A stretch of 47,822 bases of DNA from Sphingopyxis sp. HIX (GCF_001468285.1 NZ_LNSB01000042.1:1-47822); one strand, 5' to 3'. Shown: positions 35,148 through 43,812, counted from the stretch's first letter. Program-made: numbers and translations. Notes: generated from the sequence alone by a model not told the origin.

Positions 35148-35477
35148 ATGCATTGGGTCGGTTGGGGGCTGGCGGCGCTCGGATTCGCGCTGCTTTTCGG
35201 ACAATATCTCGCGGGACAGGCCGACATCTTCGTGTCGATCGCCAATCCGCGCCCGCTCGACGAGGAGTCGATGACGGTCACCATGCGCTGGTGGGGGCTC
35301 GCCGCCGAGTCGCACCAGCCCTTCGTCACGCCCGAATCCGATCATGGACTGTGCGACGTGCGCGTCTATGCGACGCGGAAGCAGGTGCTGACCGCGATCG
35401 CCAGTTTCGGCGCGGTGCGGCCGGTCACCATCGCCTGGCGCGCAAACGCCGGCATCCATCCGCTGGGAGACGCGTGA
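35148..35477 (+). CDS. Small single-span membrane protein, unknown function
   Basis: The product has 109 residues. An N-terminal hydrophobic helix (WVGWGLAALGFALLFGQYLAG, about 3-23) is followed by a mainly beta-type region with one Cys (DHGLCDVRVYATRKQVLTA). No family is recognised. ATG 35148 has AGGGG seven bases upstream. The stop overlaps the next start as TGATG, so it is coupled to the FAD oxidoreductase and may anchor or assist it. That role is inferred only from position. Confidence 0.65.
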   Translation: MHWVGWGLAALGFALLFGQYLAGQADIFVSIANPRPLDEESMTVTMRWWGLAAESHQPFVTPESDHGLCDVRVYATRKQVLTAIASFGAVRPVTIAWRANAGIHPLGDA

Positions 35478-36988
35478 TGCCGATCGTGAAGCTCGGCGCG
35501 GAGGCCGACTGGACCAATTATCACGGCACCGGCGTCTGCGAGGGCGCGGTGCGCTATGCGCTGCGCAGCGGCGACGCGCCGCGCGGGCGCGACGAGCTGG
35601 CGGCGGCCGCGGCGGCGGTGCGCGAATGGCTGGCCGACGCCCAGCGTCAGGGAAAGCGCGTGCGCCCGCTCGGCGCGGGCTGGTCGCCGTCGAACGTCAA
35701 TATCTGTTCGCAGGCGTGGCTGCTCCACACGCGCCGTTTCAACCGCTGCTTCCGCATCGCCGCGGGCGACGTGCGGCCGGGCGTCGATGCTGCGGGGCTG
35801 ATGCTCGCCCAGGCGGGGGCGCTCGTCGACGAGGTTTCCGACAAGCTCGAGGAGCAGGGGCGTTCGCTCTGGACCAGCGGCGCGGGCAACGGCCAGACCT
35901 TCGCGGGCGCCGCGGCGACCGGCACGCACGGGTCGATGGTGACGCGCGGCGGCATCCAGGACCATATCCGCGCGGTGCAGGTCGTCACGCCGTCGGGCGT
36001 CCACTGGGTCGAGCCCGCCGCGGGGCTGATGAGCGACGCCTTCATCGCCGCCACCGGCTCGGTGCCGCTGCGCGACGACGATCTCTTCGCGGCGGTCCAG
36101 CTTCCCGTCGGGGCGCTCGGTATCGTCACCGCGCTCGTCGTCGATAGCGTCCCCAAATTCCTCGTCCGCCCGATCCAGAATTTGCGCAAAGTCGACTGCG
36201 CGGCTCTGGGCTGGCTGGCGGCGGGCGCTTTCCGGCGCTTTTCGGCGGCCTACGCGCTCGATCGCGAGCCCGACTTCGTGCAGATGATCGTCAATCCCTT
36301 CAAGCCGTTCAAGCGGCCCGCGATGCTGCGTTTCCTGTATCGCGAGGAATGGCGCCAGGACTATCCGCACGCCACGCCCGGCCAGATGGGCGCGGGTTAC
36401 GACGCGCTGAGCCTGCTCGGCAAATTGCTCGACGATTATCCCTGGGCGCGCGGCGCGTTGCTCCAGTTCGCGATGAAGCAGGGCTATGCCGCGGGGCCCG
36501 ACGTGGGCGACCCGCCGGTCTACGGCACATGGGGCGAGGGGCTCGATACGCACCGGCCGCTCGCCGACCTGTTCAACGCGTCGGTCACGATCGACCGCGC
36601 CGAACTGGCGCGCGTGTTCGAGCTGATCTGCGCGGTCTATACCAGGCATGGCGGCTCGACCGCGGTGACGATCCGCTTCATGGAACGCGCCGAAGGGCTG
36701 CTTGCGCCTGCGCGTTTCGAGCATAATGCGGTGATCGACTTCGACGGCCCGCGCAGCCAGCGCACCGCCGACGCCTATGCCCGCGTCGTCGACCTGCTCG
36801 ACCGCGAGGGCGTGGCCTTCACGCGCCACTGGGCGAAGAGCTGCCGCCTCGACGCGGCGCGCATCGCGGGCGACTATGGCGACGATCTCACCCGCTGGCG
36901 CGCCGCGCGCGACCGGCTGCTGCCCGACCCCGCGCACCGCGCGCTGTTCGGCAGTCCGGTGCTCGACGGGCTCGGCCTGACGGTCTGA
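35477..36988 (+). CDS. FAD-linked oxidoreductase, aldonolactone-oxidase-like
   Basis: The product has 503 residues. The PCMH-type FAD-binding domain covers about 45-230: QGKRVRPLGAGWSPSNVNIC (about 58-77), SGAGNGQTFAGAAATGTHGS (about 134-153) and LPVGALGIVTALVVDSV (about 210-226). The C-terminal ALO-like domain ends with FTRHWAKSC (about 453) and GDYGDDLTRWRAARDRLLP. This matches the L-gulonolactone/arabinonolactone oxidase group. At the position where many members bind FAD covalently through His (GHS), this protein has Trp69 (GWS), so the FAD is probably non-covalent. The substrate is unknown. It is coupled to the small membrane protein upstream (TGATG). Confidence 0.82.
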   Translation: MPIVKLGAEADWTNYHGTGVCEGAVRYALRSGDAPRGRDELAAAAAAVREWLADAQRQGKRVRPLGAGWSPSNVNICSQAWLLHTRRFNRCFRIAAGDVRPGVDAAGLMLAQAGALVDEVSDKLEEQGRSLWTSGAGNGQTFAGAAATGTHGSMVTRGGIQDHIRAVQVVTPSGVHWVEPAAGLMSDAFIAATGSVPLRDDDLFAAVQLPVGALGIVTALVVDSVPKFLVRPIQNLRKVDCAALGWLAAGAFRRFSAAYALDREPDFVQMIVNPFKPFKRPAMLRFLYREEWRQDYPHATPGQMGAGYDALSLLGKLLDDYPWARGALLQFAMKQGYAAGPDVGDPPVYGTWGEGLDTHRPLADLFNASVTIDRAELARVFELICAVYTRHGGSTAVTIRFMERAEGLLAPARFEHNAVIDFDGPRSQRTADAYARVVDLLDREGVAFTRHWAKSCRLDAARIAGDYGDDLTRWRAARDRLLPDPAHRALFGSPVLDGLGLTV

Positions 36989-37002
36989 ATCGCCTACAAG
37001 TC

Positions 37003-37031
37003 TTGACAAATGGCGCGCCGTGCTGCCTTGG
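37003..37031 (+). promoter_or_regulatory. Putative aspS promoter
   Basis: A consensus TTGACA at 37003-37008 lies 15 bases after the oxidoreductase stop and 88 bases before aspS. At 17 bases spacing the -10 region is CCTTGG, a poor match, so only the -35 box is convincing. Confidence 0.35.
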
Positions 37032-37090
37032 GCGCGGCCATATCGGTGCGTTTCCGCGCGCGCCTCCCCGGACATTCGAAAGACGAAAAA

Positions 37091-38881
37091 ATGCACGCCT
37101 ATCGTACCCATACATGCGCCGATCTTCGCGCCGCCAACGTCGGCGAGGAAGTTCGTCTCTCGGGCTGGGTGCACCGTACGCGCGAGCATGCCAATGTGCT
37201 CTTCGTCGACCTGCGCGACCATTATGGCATCACCCAGATCGTCGTCGAGACGGGGTCGGAGCTCTATCCGACGGTCAACGGCGTCGGTCCCGAATCGGTC
37301 CTGACCTTCACCGGCAAGGTCGCGGCGCGCTCGCCCGAGACGCTCAACCCCAAGCTCGCGACCGGCGAGATCGAAATCTATCCGAGCGCGGTAACCGTCC
37401 AGTCGGCGGCCGACCGCCTGCCGTTGCCGGTGTTCGGCGAGACCGAATATCCCGAGGAAATCCGCCTCACCAACCGTTTCCTCGATCTCCGCCGCGAGCG
37501 GCTGCACAAGAATATCGTGCTGCGCTCGAACGTGATTTCGTCGCTGCGCCGCCGGATGATCGATCAGGGCTTCACCGAATTCCAGACGCCGATCCTGACC
37601 GCGAGCAGCCCCGAGGGCGCGCGCGACTATCTGGTGCCGAGCCGCGTTCATCCCGGCAAATTCTACGCGCTGCCGCAGGCGCCGCAGATGTTCAAGCAGC
37701 TGCTGATGGTCGCGGGCTTCGACCGCTATTTCCAGATCGCGCCCTGCTTCCGCGACGAGGACGCGCGCGCCGACCGTAGCCCGGGCGAATTCTACCAGCT
37801 CGACTTCGAGATGAGCTTCGTCACGCAGGACGACGTCTTCGCCGCGATCGAACCCGTGCTGCACGGCGTGTTCGAGGAATTTGCGGACTTCGACGGCAAG
37901 GGCCGGACCGTCTCGCCGCTGCCGTTCCAGCGCATTCCCTACCGCGAATCGATGCTGAAATATGGCAGCGACAAGCCCGACCTGCGCAACCCGCTGCTCG
38001 TCCATGACGTCGGCACCTTCTTCAAGGGTTCGGGCTTCGGCCGCTTCGCCGCGATGGTCGAGGAAGGCCAGGTCGTCCGCGCCGTCGCCGCGCCCGAAAC
38101 GCATGAGAAGAGCCGCAAATTCTTCGACGAGATGAACAGCTGGGCGCAGTCGGAAGGCTTCCCGGGCCTCGGCTATGCGACGCAGAAGGACGGCGTGTTC
38201 GGCGGCCCGATCGCCAACAACCATGGCCAGGACGGCATGAAGGCGATCGCCGACGCGATGGGCCTGGGCCCGAACGACGGCATCTTCTTCGCCGCGGGCG
38301 TCGAGGCGAAGGCGGCGAAGCTTGCGGGCCTCGCGCGCACCCGCGTCGCCGATCAGCTCGATCTCATCGACAAGAGCCGCTTCGAATTCTGCTGGATCGT
38401 CGACTTTCCGATGTTCGAGGCCGACGAAGAGACCGGCAAGATCGATTTCAGCCACAACCCCTTCTCGATGCCGCAGGGCGAGATGGACGCGCTGACGAAC
38501 AAGGACCCGCTCGACATCCTCGCCTATCAGTATGACATCGTCTGCAACGGCGTCGAACTGTCGTCGGGCGCGATCCGGAACCATCGCCCCGACATCATGT
38601 ATAAGGCCTTCGAGATCGCCGGTTACAGTCAGGCCGACGTCGACACGAACTTCGCGGGCATGATCAACGCCTTCAAGTTCGGCGCGCCGCCGCACGGCGG
38701 GTCGGCGCCGGGGGTCGACCGCATCGTGATGCTGCTCGCCGACGAGCCCAACATCCGCGAAGTCATCGTCTTCCCGATGACCCAGAAGGCCGAGGATCTG
38801 ATGATGGGCGCCCCCGCGCCGGTCAGCGAAAAGCAGCTCAAGGAACTGAGCATCCGTCTCGTGGACGGGCCGAAAGGCTGA
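37091..38881 (+). CDS. aspS: Aspartyl-tRNA synthetase
   Basis: The product has 596 residues, the bacterial-type length with the GAD insertion domain. It charges tRNA with aspartate. The N-terminal OB-fold anticodon domain is at about 1-110 ([20 protein letters not shown]). Class II motif 2 is at about 215-235 ([20 protein letters not shown]). The GAD insertion is at about 290-420. Motif 3 lies near 535-560 ([20 protein letters not shown]). Some alphaproteobacterial enzymes of this type also charge tRNA-Asn; this cannot be decided here. ATG 37091 follows an AAAGACGAAAAA leader. Confidence 0.97.
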   Translation: MHAYRTHTCADLRAANVGEEVRLSGWVHRTREHANVLFVDLRDHYGITQIVVETGSELYPTVNGVGPESVLTFTGKVAARSPETLNPKLATGEIEIYPSAVTVQSAADRLPLPVFGETEYPEEIRLTNRFLDLRRERLHKNIVLRSNVISSLRRRMIDQGFTEFQTPILTASSPEGARDYLVPSRVHPGKFYALPQAPQMFKQLLMVAGFDRYFQIAPCFRDEDARADRSPGEFYQLDFEMSFVTQDDVFAAIEPVLHGVFEEFADFDGKGRTVSPLPFQRIPYRESMLKYGSDKPDLRNPLLVHDVGTFFKGSGFGRFAAMVEEGQVVRAVAAPETHEKSRKFFDEMNSWAQSEGFPGLGYATQKDGVFGGPIANNHGQDGMKAIADAMGLGPNDGIFFAAGVEAKAAKLAGLARTRVADQLDLIDKSRFEFCWIVDFPMFEADEETGKIDFSHNPFSMPQGEMDALTNKDPLDILAYQYDIVCNGVELSSGAIRNHRPDIMYKAFEIAGYSQADVDTNFAGMINAFKFGAPPHGGSAPGVDRIVMLLADEPNIREVIVFPMTQKAEDLMMGAPAPVSEKQLKELSIRLVDGPKG

Positions 38882-38916
38882 CGCGAGCATTGAAAGGGAA
38901 CCGACGCCATTTTGTC

Positions 38917-38994
38917 CGTCATCCCGGCGAAGGCCGGGATCTCGACCTCTCGTTCGGCTGTAACGGCGAGATCCCGGCCTTCGCCGGGATGACG
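38917..38994. repeat. Palindromic intergenic repeat, 28-bp perfect arms
   Basis: Arms at 38917-38944 and 38967-38994 are exact reverse complements around a 22-base spacer. Each arm contains its own hairpin, ATCCCGGC-GAAG-GCCGGGAT. The element fills the space between aspS and the hydrolase gene, ending 6 bases before the GTG start of the latter. Confidence 0.92.
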
Positions 38995-39000
38995 ATCTAG

Positions 39001-39873
39001 GTGGCGCAGCCGCGCGAACACCGGCTCGCGACGCCGGATGGCGACCTCTGCTGGTTCGAATGGGGCGCGCGCTCGCAGCGGCCGTCGGTGCTGCTGCTCC
39101 ATGCGACCGGCTTTCACGCCCGGCTGTGGGATCAGGTCGTCGCGGCGCTGCCTACGGACACGCATGTCGTCGCGCCCGACAGCCTGGGGCATGGCCGCAG
39201 TGCCAAGCCCGCCGCGCCGTTCGACTGGGCGAAGACCGCCGATTTCCTGCTGCCGCTGGTCGATCGTTTCGCGGGCACGCCGCTCGTCGGCTGCGGGCAC
39301 AGCATGGGCGGCTATCTGCTGACGCGGCTCGCCGCCGAGCGGCCCGCGGCGTTCAAGCACCTGTTTCTGATCGACCCGGTGATCATGGACCCGGCCTTCT
39401 ACGCCGATGCCGTCGGGCAGCCCTTGCCCGATCCCGCCGAGCATCCCGTCGCGCGCCGCCGGGCGCGCTGGGAGGCGTGGGAGGCGATGCGCGCGCATTT
39501 CGGCAAGCGGCCGCCCTATATGCATTGGGACCCCGTGGTCCTCGCGGACTATTGCCGTCACGGGCTGCTGCCCGCGGCCGATGGCGAGGGATATGAGCTG
39601 GCTTGCCCGCCGGCGGTCGAGGCTTCGGTCTATTTGAGCGCGCTTCGCACAAACCCGCACGACTGGTTCGCCGGCATCGCCGCGCCGGTCAGCGTGATCC
39701 GCGCGCAGACCGGGGAACGGGCAGGGGCGCTCGATTTCTCGGTCAGCCCGACCTGGCCCGCGCTCGGCGCGAAGCTCGGCGCAGTGCGCGACGAGCAATG
39801 GGGCGAGCGCAGCCACTTCATCCCCATGGAGGCGCCGCAACGCCTCGCCGACCTCATCGCCGCCGCGCTTTGA
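39001..39873 (+). CDS. Alpha/beta-hydrolase fold protein
   Basis: The product has 290 residues. Elements of the fold in order are the strand and oxyanion region LLLHATGFHARLWDQVV (about 31-47), APDSLGHGRSAKP (about 58-70), the nucleophile elbow GCGHSMGGYLL (Ser near 101), and the late His in ERSHFIPMEAPQ (about 268-279), with an Asp candidate between. It is likely an esterase or related hydrolase; the substrate is unknown. The start is GTG 39001, directly after the palindromic repeat, with no evident ribosome-binding site except within the repeat. Confidence 0.82.
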   Translation: MAQPREHRLATPDGDLCWFEWGARSQRPSVLLLHATGFHARLWDQVVAALPTDTHVVAPDSLGHGRSAKPAAPFDWAKTADFLLPLVDRFAGTPLVGCGHSMGGYLLTRLAAERPAAFKHLFLIDPVIMDPAFYADAVGQPLPDPAEHPVARRRARWEAWEAMRAHFGKRPPYMHWDPVVLADYCRHGLLPAADGEGYELACPPAVEASVYLSALRTNPHDWFAGIAAPVSVIRAQTGERAGALDFSVSPTWPALGAKLGAVRDEQWGERSHFIPMEAPQRLADLIAAAL

Positions 39874-39931
39874 CAGGCCCGCCGGGCTGCGATAGCCAGC
39901 CAGCGGGGTTGACGGGCATCGGGGGGACGAG

Positions 39932-40873
39932 ATGGGCCAGGGACGATGGATGCTGGGTGCGGCGCTGGTCTGCGCCGCGGTGCCGGCGGCGGCGGAGACG
40001 CTGACCGTTTCGGGGAGCTACCCCGCGGGCAACGGAAACATCAACGACCTGATCAGCATCGCGGTCGACCGCTTCGAGGGCGAGGACGGCAGTGCGCTGT
40101 CGCAGGCGCTCGAGGGCGAACTCACCGGGGTGCGCTTCGGCGGCCAGCCCTATTTCCGCGTCGTCGCGCCCGAATCGGGGGTGCCGACCGACGCGCTGGT
40201 GACCGGCAGCGTGCGCACCGCCGTCGACGAGACGGGCACCACCGAGAAGCGCAAGCGCTGCATCGAGCAGGACCCCGCCGACAAGAACAAGTGCCTGAAG
40301 GAAGAGGAATATGACCTCCGCTGCCGCCGCCGCGTCGCGACGGTCAGCACCAACGTCCGCCTCGTCGCGATGGGCGACGGCAGCATCCGCTACACCCGCC
40401 CGCTGACCGCGCGCGACGAGCAGACCTGGTGCCCCGACCGCAAGGCGAACCGCACGGTCGAAAGCTTCGTCGACCAGACGATCGACGCGCAGGTCCGCAC
40501 GATCCGTTACGACCTCGCGCCGAGCGGCTTTTCGGACAATGTCCGCGTCGACGAGAATCGCAAGGGCCTCCCCAAAGCGGCCGCGGACGCGTTCAAGAAC
40601 GCGATCCGCCAGACCAAGAGCGACCAGGCCGGCGCCTGCGACAGCTGGGCGGCGATCGCCCGCGACGCCGAGCCGACCGCGGCGCTCGCCTTCAACCTCG
40701 GCCTCTGCGCCGAGGCGCGGCGCGACTTCGTTGCGGCGATCGACTGGTACGGGCAAGCGCAGCGGCTGGGGTCGAAGAACCGCGACATCGGCGAGGGGCT
40801 GACGCGGATCGACCGCCATCGCCGCGCGCTCGCCGACTGGGACGCGCGGCAGCAACTGCTCGCCGGGCGGTAA
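39932..40873 (+). CDS. Exported cysteine-containing protein with TPR-like C-terminus
   Basis: The product has 313 residues. A signal peptide (MLGAALVCAAVPAAAE, cut near residue 22) precedes about 290 mature residues with six cysteines, in RKRCIEQ, NKCLKEEE, LRCRRR, TWCPDR, GACDSW and GLCAEA. The even number and secretion suggest disulfides. Residues 25-190 form a mainly beta region. The C-terminal 100 residues are helical and TPR-like (TAALAFNLGLCAEARRDFVA, AIDWYGQAQRLG). GGGGGA precedes ATG 39932. No named family is recognised. Confidence 0.7.
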   Translation: MGQGRWMLGAALVCAAVPAAAETLTVSGSYPAGNGNINDLISIAVDRFEGEDGSALSQALEGELTGVRFGGQPYFRVVAPESGVPTDALVTGSVRTAVDETGTTEKRKRCIEQDPADKNKCLKEEEYDLRCRRRVATVSTNVRLVAMGDGSIRYTRPLTARDEQTWCPDRKANRTVESFVDQTIDAQVRTIRYDLAPSGFSDNVRVDENRKGLPKAAADAFKNAIRQTKSDQAGACDSWAAIARDAEPTAALAFNLGLCAEARRDFVAAIDWYGQAQRLGSKNRDIGEGLTRIDRHRRALADWDARQQLLAGR

Positions 40874-40959
40874 GGAAGGCGCGCCGCGCTGTGCCAAAGG
40901 GCGACAGCCGTGCGAAGGGCGCTTGGTGATCATAGGCCGGGCGCGCTAAGGCGTGTCGC

Positions 40960-41745
40960 ATGACCATCGACCTCTCCGACTTCGAATCCGGCGCCAAATA
41001 TGACGGCGACTATGCCGAGGACCTCAAGGCGCTCGAGGATCGTCTCGAGCGGCTGCAGGCGGCGCACATCATCCACGGCCAGCGCAGCATCATCATGTTC
41101 GAGGGATGGGACGCGGCGGGCAAGGGCGGGATCATCCAGCGGCTGACCGCCTCGCTCGACCCGCGCTATTTCGAAGTGTGGCCGATCGCGGCGCCGAGCG
41201 ACGAGGAAAAGGCGCGCCATTTCCTCTGGCGCTTCTGGAAGCGGCTGCCCGGCAACCGCGACATCTCGATCTTCGATCGCAGCTGGTACGGGCGTGTCCT
41301 CGTCGAGCGCGTCGAGGGCTATGCCAGCGAGGGCGAGTGGCGCAAGGGCTATGACGAGATCAACGAGTTCGAGGCGCAGCTGACCGGCAGCAAGACGCAC
41401 CTGGTCAAATTGTTCATCCACATCACGCAGGACGAGCAGGACAAGCGCTTCGCCGACCGGCTCGACGACCCGTGGAAGCGGTGGAAGACCGGCGCCGACG
41501 ATTATCGCAACCGGTCGAAGCGCAAGGAATATCTGGCGGCGATCCACGAGATGTTCGCGCAGACCGACACGCGCTGGGCGCCGTGGAAGGTGATCGACGG
41601 CAACAACAAGAAGGCCGCGCGCATCGCGGCGCTGACGCATATCGCCGACACGCTGGAGGCCGTGGTGCCGATGACGCCCCCCGAACGCGACCCCGCGACG
41701 GTCAAGCTGGCGCACAAGGCGTTCGGCTACGAGCCCAAAGACTAG
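40960..41745 (+). CDS. ppk2: Polyphosphate kinase 2 family protein
   Basis: The product has 261 residues, the size of single-domain PPK2 enzymes. These use polyphosphate to phosphorylate nucleotides (ADP or GDP, in some classes AMP). The Walker A loop IIMFEGWDAAGKGGIIQRL is at about 44-62, Walker B ISIFDRSWYGRVLVERVEG at about 104-122 and the lid KRFADRLDDPWKRWKTG at about 162-178. RWAPWKVIDGNNKKAARI (about 205-222) is typical. Together with ppk1 and ppx about 7-10 kb upstream, the window encodes synthesis, degradation and use of polyphosphate. The substrate class is not assigned. Confidence 0.92.
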   Translation: MTIDLSDFESGAKYDGDYAEDLKALEDRLERLQAAHIIHGQRSIIMFEGWDAAGKGGIIQRLTASLDPRYFEVWPIAAPSDEEKARHFLWRFWKRLPGNRDISIFDRSWYGRVLVERVEGYASEGEWRKGYDEINEFEAQLTGSKTHLVKLFIHITQDEQDKRFADRLDDPWKRWKTGADDYRNRSKRKEYLAAIHEMFAQTDTRWAPWKVIDGNNKKAARIAALTHIADTLEAVVPMTPPERDPATVKLAHKAFGYEPKD

Positions 41746-41800
41746 GTTTTTCGGCCCGCTCGGCTAGCCAATTCGCACCCCGGTCGCTACATGGGGTGGG

Positions 41801-42337
41801 ATGAGCCGCGCCAAGAGATCCGACGACTGGGGTTTTCCCCGCTGGCGCCCCTATGGATCGTCGCGCGAGGCGCAGAAGGTGCGCCTCTGCGACCGCCACG
41901 GTTGCACCGACCCCGGAAACTGCCCAGCGCCCAAATCGCCGAACAGCCCCGAACGCTGGTATTTCTGCGAGACGCACGCCGCCGAATATAATCGCGGCTG
42001 GGACTATTTCGAAGGCCTGAGCGCCGAAGACGCCGCCGAACGCGCCGCCGAGGAAGCGCGCGGCGCGCGCAGCTATGCCAAGGCGCAGCACTATGCCTGG
42101 GGCGGATCGGGCGACGGCAGCCGCAGCGCCGACGAGATGCGCGCGCTCGAAATCCTCGGGCTCGAGCCCGATGCCGATTTCGAAGCGACCAAGAAAGCGT
42201 GGCGCGCGCTCGCCAAGGAATGCCATCCCGACGTCAAGCCGGGCGATGCCGAGGCGGCGAAACGCTTCGCCGCGGGGCAGGCGGCGTTCGAGGTGCTCAA
42301 GCAGGCCGAAGAGCGGAAGAGCTGGAAACCGGCGTAA
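41801..42337 (+). CDS. J-domain protein with N-terminal Cys/His region
   Basis: The product has 178 residues. The C-terminal 65 residues are a J domain: ALEILGLEPDADFEATKKAW, then RALAKECHPDVKPGDAEAAK with the essential His-Pro-Asp. J domains stimulate DnaK ATPase. The N-terminal part carries a cluster of potential metal ligands (RLCDRHGCTDPGNCPAPKS and RWYFCETHAAEYN), so it may bind zinc. This DnaJ-at-the-C-terminus layout is not that of classical DnaJ, and the client is unknown. ATG 41801 follows GGGGTGGG. Confidence 0.82.
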   Translation: MSRAKRSDDWGFPRWRPYGSSREAQKVRLCDRHGCTDPGNCPAPKSPNSPERWYFCETHAAEYNRGWDYFEGLSAEDAAERAAEEARGARSYAKAQHYAWGGSGDGSRSADEMRALEILGLEPDADFEATKKAWRALAKECHPDVKPGDAEAAKRFAAGQAAFEVLKQAEERKSWKPA

Positions 42338-42368
42338 CGCGCGCATTGTCGTCCATGTAGATCGCTAT

Positions 42369-42402
42369 TGACTCTATGTTATATATTTTTAACATGGAGT
42401 CA
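42369..42402. promoter_or_regulatory. AT-rich imperfect inverted repeat
   Basis: TGACTC-T-ATGTTA at 42369-42381 mirrors TAACAT-G-GAGTCA at 42390-42402 with one mismatch around an 8-base AT loop. It lies between the J-domain gene and the small exported protein gene, 27 bases before the latter's start. It could be an operator or a terminator (the loop ends in a T-run). The local composition is far more AT-rich than the surroundings. Confidence 0.5.
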
Positions 42403-42428
42403 TAAATAACGAACATCAGGGGGATGAT

Positions 42429-42845
42429 ATGAGAACGATGATGGCCGTGTTGCTCGCCGCGGCGCTGACGACGCCAGCGTTGGGCCAGTCGGCAGGCTTT
42501 CGCGATCAGGGGCTCGGCCGCGCCGAGGGGATCGTCGGTGTCGGCTTCACGCTGCCGCTGGGCGGCGGCCGCAAGGCCGAGCCGCCGCGCCTCGAACTGC
42601 GCATGGCGCGCGATACGATCAACATGGACGGCAGCCGCCAGTCGGATCGCGAGACGCGGCGCTTCGAAAGCCGTGTCGGCATCGCGCTCGACGGCGAACA
42701 GAGCCTGCTCCTCAACGGTCGCGCGCTCGAGCGGAAACAGCGGAACAACCTCTCGACCGAGGCGGGAATCGCGATCGGCGTCGTCGCGGTGCTGGTGATC
42801 GGCGGGCTGCTGGTCGCCGACGCGGCGCGCGACGCGTCGGAATAG
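42429..42845 (+). CDS. Small exported/membrane protein of unknown function
   Basis: The product has 138 residues. A signal peptide (MMAVLLAAALTTPALGQ, cut near residue 20) is followed by a polar region with a beta-like start (GIVGVGFTLPLGGG) and Arg-rich centre. A C-terminal transmembrane helix (AGIAIGVVAVLVIGGLLVAD, about 112-131) completes it. No family is recognised. GGGGGATGAT precedes ATG 42429. It stands alone between an AT-rich palindrome and a large repeat. Confidence 0.7.
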   Translation: MRTMMAVLLAAALTTPALGQSAGFRDQGLGRAEGIVGVGFTLPLGGGRKAEPPRLELRMARDTINMDGSRQSDRETRRFESRVGIALDGEQSLLLNGRALERKQRNNLSTEAGIAIGVVAVLVIGGLLVADAARDASE

Positions 42846-42874
42846 GGGGCTGGTTTCGGGCGGTTGCGGCCATC

Positions 42875-43053
42875 TTAATCCTCCCTGCGGCGTAGCCGTG
42901 GGGAGGGGGAGCACCCGGAGGGTGGTGGAGGGGTGCGGGTGGTCATACGCCGAGTTCGGCTGCACGCACCCCTCCACCATGCTTCGCATGGTCCCCCTCC
43001 CCATCGCTTCGCGACAGGGAGGATTAAGTACGTCCGCTCCCCACCCCAAGCCG
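42875..43053. repeat. Composite mirrored REP-like repeat, copy 2
   Basis: TTAATCCTCCCTG at 42875-42887 and CAGGGAGGATTAA at 43015-43027 frame a head-to-head pair of units. Each unit contains short hairpins (CCATGC-TTC-GCATGG in the right unit). A tail, CGTCCGCTCCCCACCCC, follows at 43031-43047. Ends, hairpins and tail match the element at 7787-7962, while the centre between the units differs. The tail reaches the stop codon of mtgA at 43058. Confidence 0.88.
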
Positions 43054-43057
43054 GCCG

Positions 43058-43768
43058 CTATCTATAAATGCACCCATCCAGCCCGTCGCGCCCGACCACT
43101 CCGATGCGCGCGCGGATCGTGTTCCCGTAACGCCGCGTGAAACCCGACGGACTGATCGCCTCGCGCTTCTTGGGCAAGGGCAGGATCGCGGCGATGCGCG
43201 CGGCCTCGGTCGGGGTCAGCTTGGCCGCGCCATGCTTGAAATAGCGTAGCGAGCCTGCTTCCACACCATAGGTGCCGAGCCCGGTTTCGGCGACGTTGAG
43301 ATAGACCTCCATGATCCGCCGCTTGCCCCAGATCTTCTCGATCAGGAAGGTGAACCAGATTTCGGGGACCTTGCGGACATAGCGCGTCCAGCCGCTGCCC
43401 TGCCACAGGAAGACGTTCTTGGCGGTCTGCTGGCTGATCGTCGAGCCGCCGCGCAGCCTTTTGCCCTTGGCGTTGCGCTCGATCGCCTCCTCGATCGCGT
43501 CGCGGTCGAAGCCGTCGTGGCTGCAGAATTTGCCGTCCTCGGCGGCGATCGCGGCGCGCACCATGTTGCGGTCGATGTTCGACAGGCTCTCCCAATCCTT
43601 GGTGATGCCGTTGCCGTCGGTGAGCATCGTCACCGTCACCGGCGGCGGCACGACGGCATAGATCAGCACCCAGGCGACCGTGATGACGATGAACCACAGC
43701 AGCCATTTGAAGGGCCGCAGATACCAGGGCAGCTTGCGGCGTTTGGGTTTCGGCTTCGCAGTGGTCAT
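43058..43768 (-). CDS. mtgA: Monofunctional biosynthetic peptidoglycan transglycosylase
   Basis: The product has 236 residues. It polymerises lipid II into glycan strands (GT51 family). A basic start and one transmembrane helix (WLLWFIVITVAWVLIYAV, about 22-40) anchor it in the inner membrane. The catalytic motifs are AIAAEDGKFCSHDGFD (catalytic Glu, about 73-88), KRLRGGSTISQQTAKN (about 102-117) and KIWGKRRIMEVYLNVAETG (second Glu, about 143-161). Length and motifs match MtgA, with no transpeptidase domain. It is the last gene of the minus-strand run and follows an M23 peptidase gene by 44 bases. Confidence 0.95.
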   Translation of the reverse strand: MTTAKPKPKRRKLPWYLRPFKWLLWFIVITVAWVLIYAVVPPPVTVTMLTDGNGITKDWESLSNIDRNMVRAAIAAEDGKFCSHDGFDRDAIEEAIERNAKGKRLRGGSTISQQTAKNVFLWQGSGWTRYVRKVPEIWFTFLIEKIWGKRRIMEVYLNVAETGLGTYGVEAGSLRYFKHGAAKLTPTEAARIAAILPLPKKREAISPSGFTRRYGNTIRARIGVVGRDGLDGCIYR

Positions 43769-43812
43769 GCCCGTGTCTTAGCCGCTTGGCCGCGGGCGGC
43801 AAGCCGGTGCGT

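Noticed and set aside
35366..38890. Open frame of 1174 codons antisense to the FAD oxidoreductase and aspS
   Set aside because: It mirrors conserved genes in the complementary phase and has no recognisable protein features.
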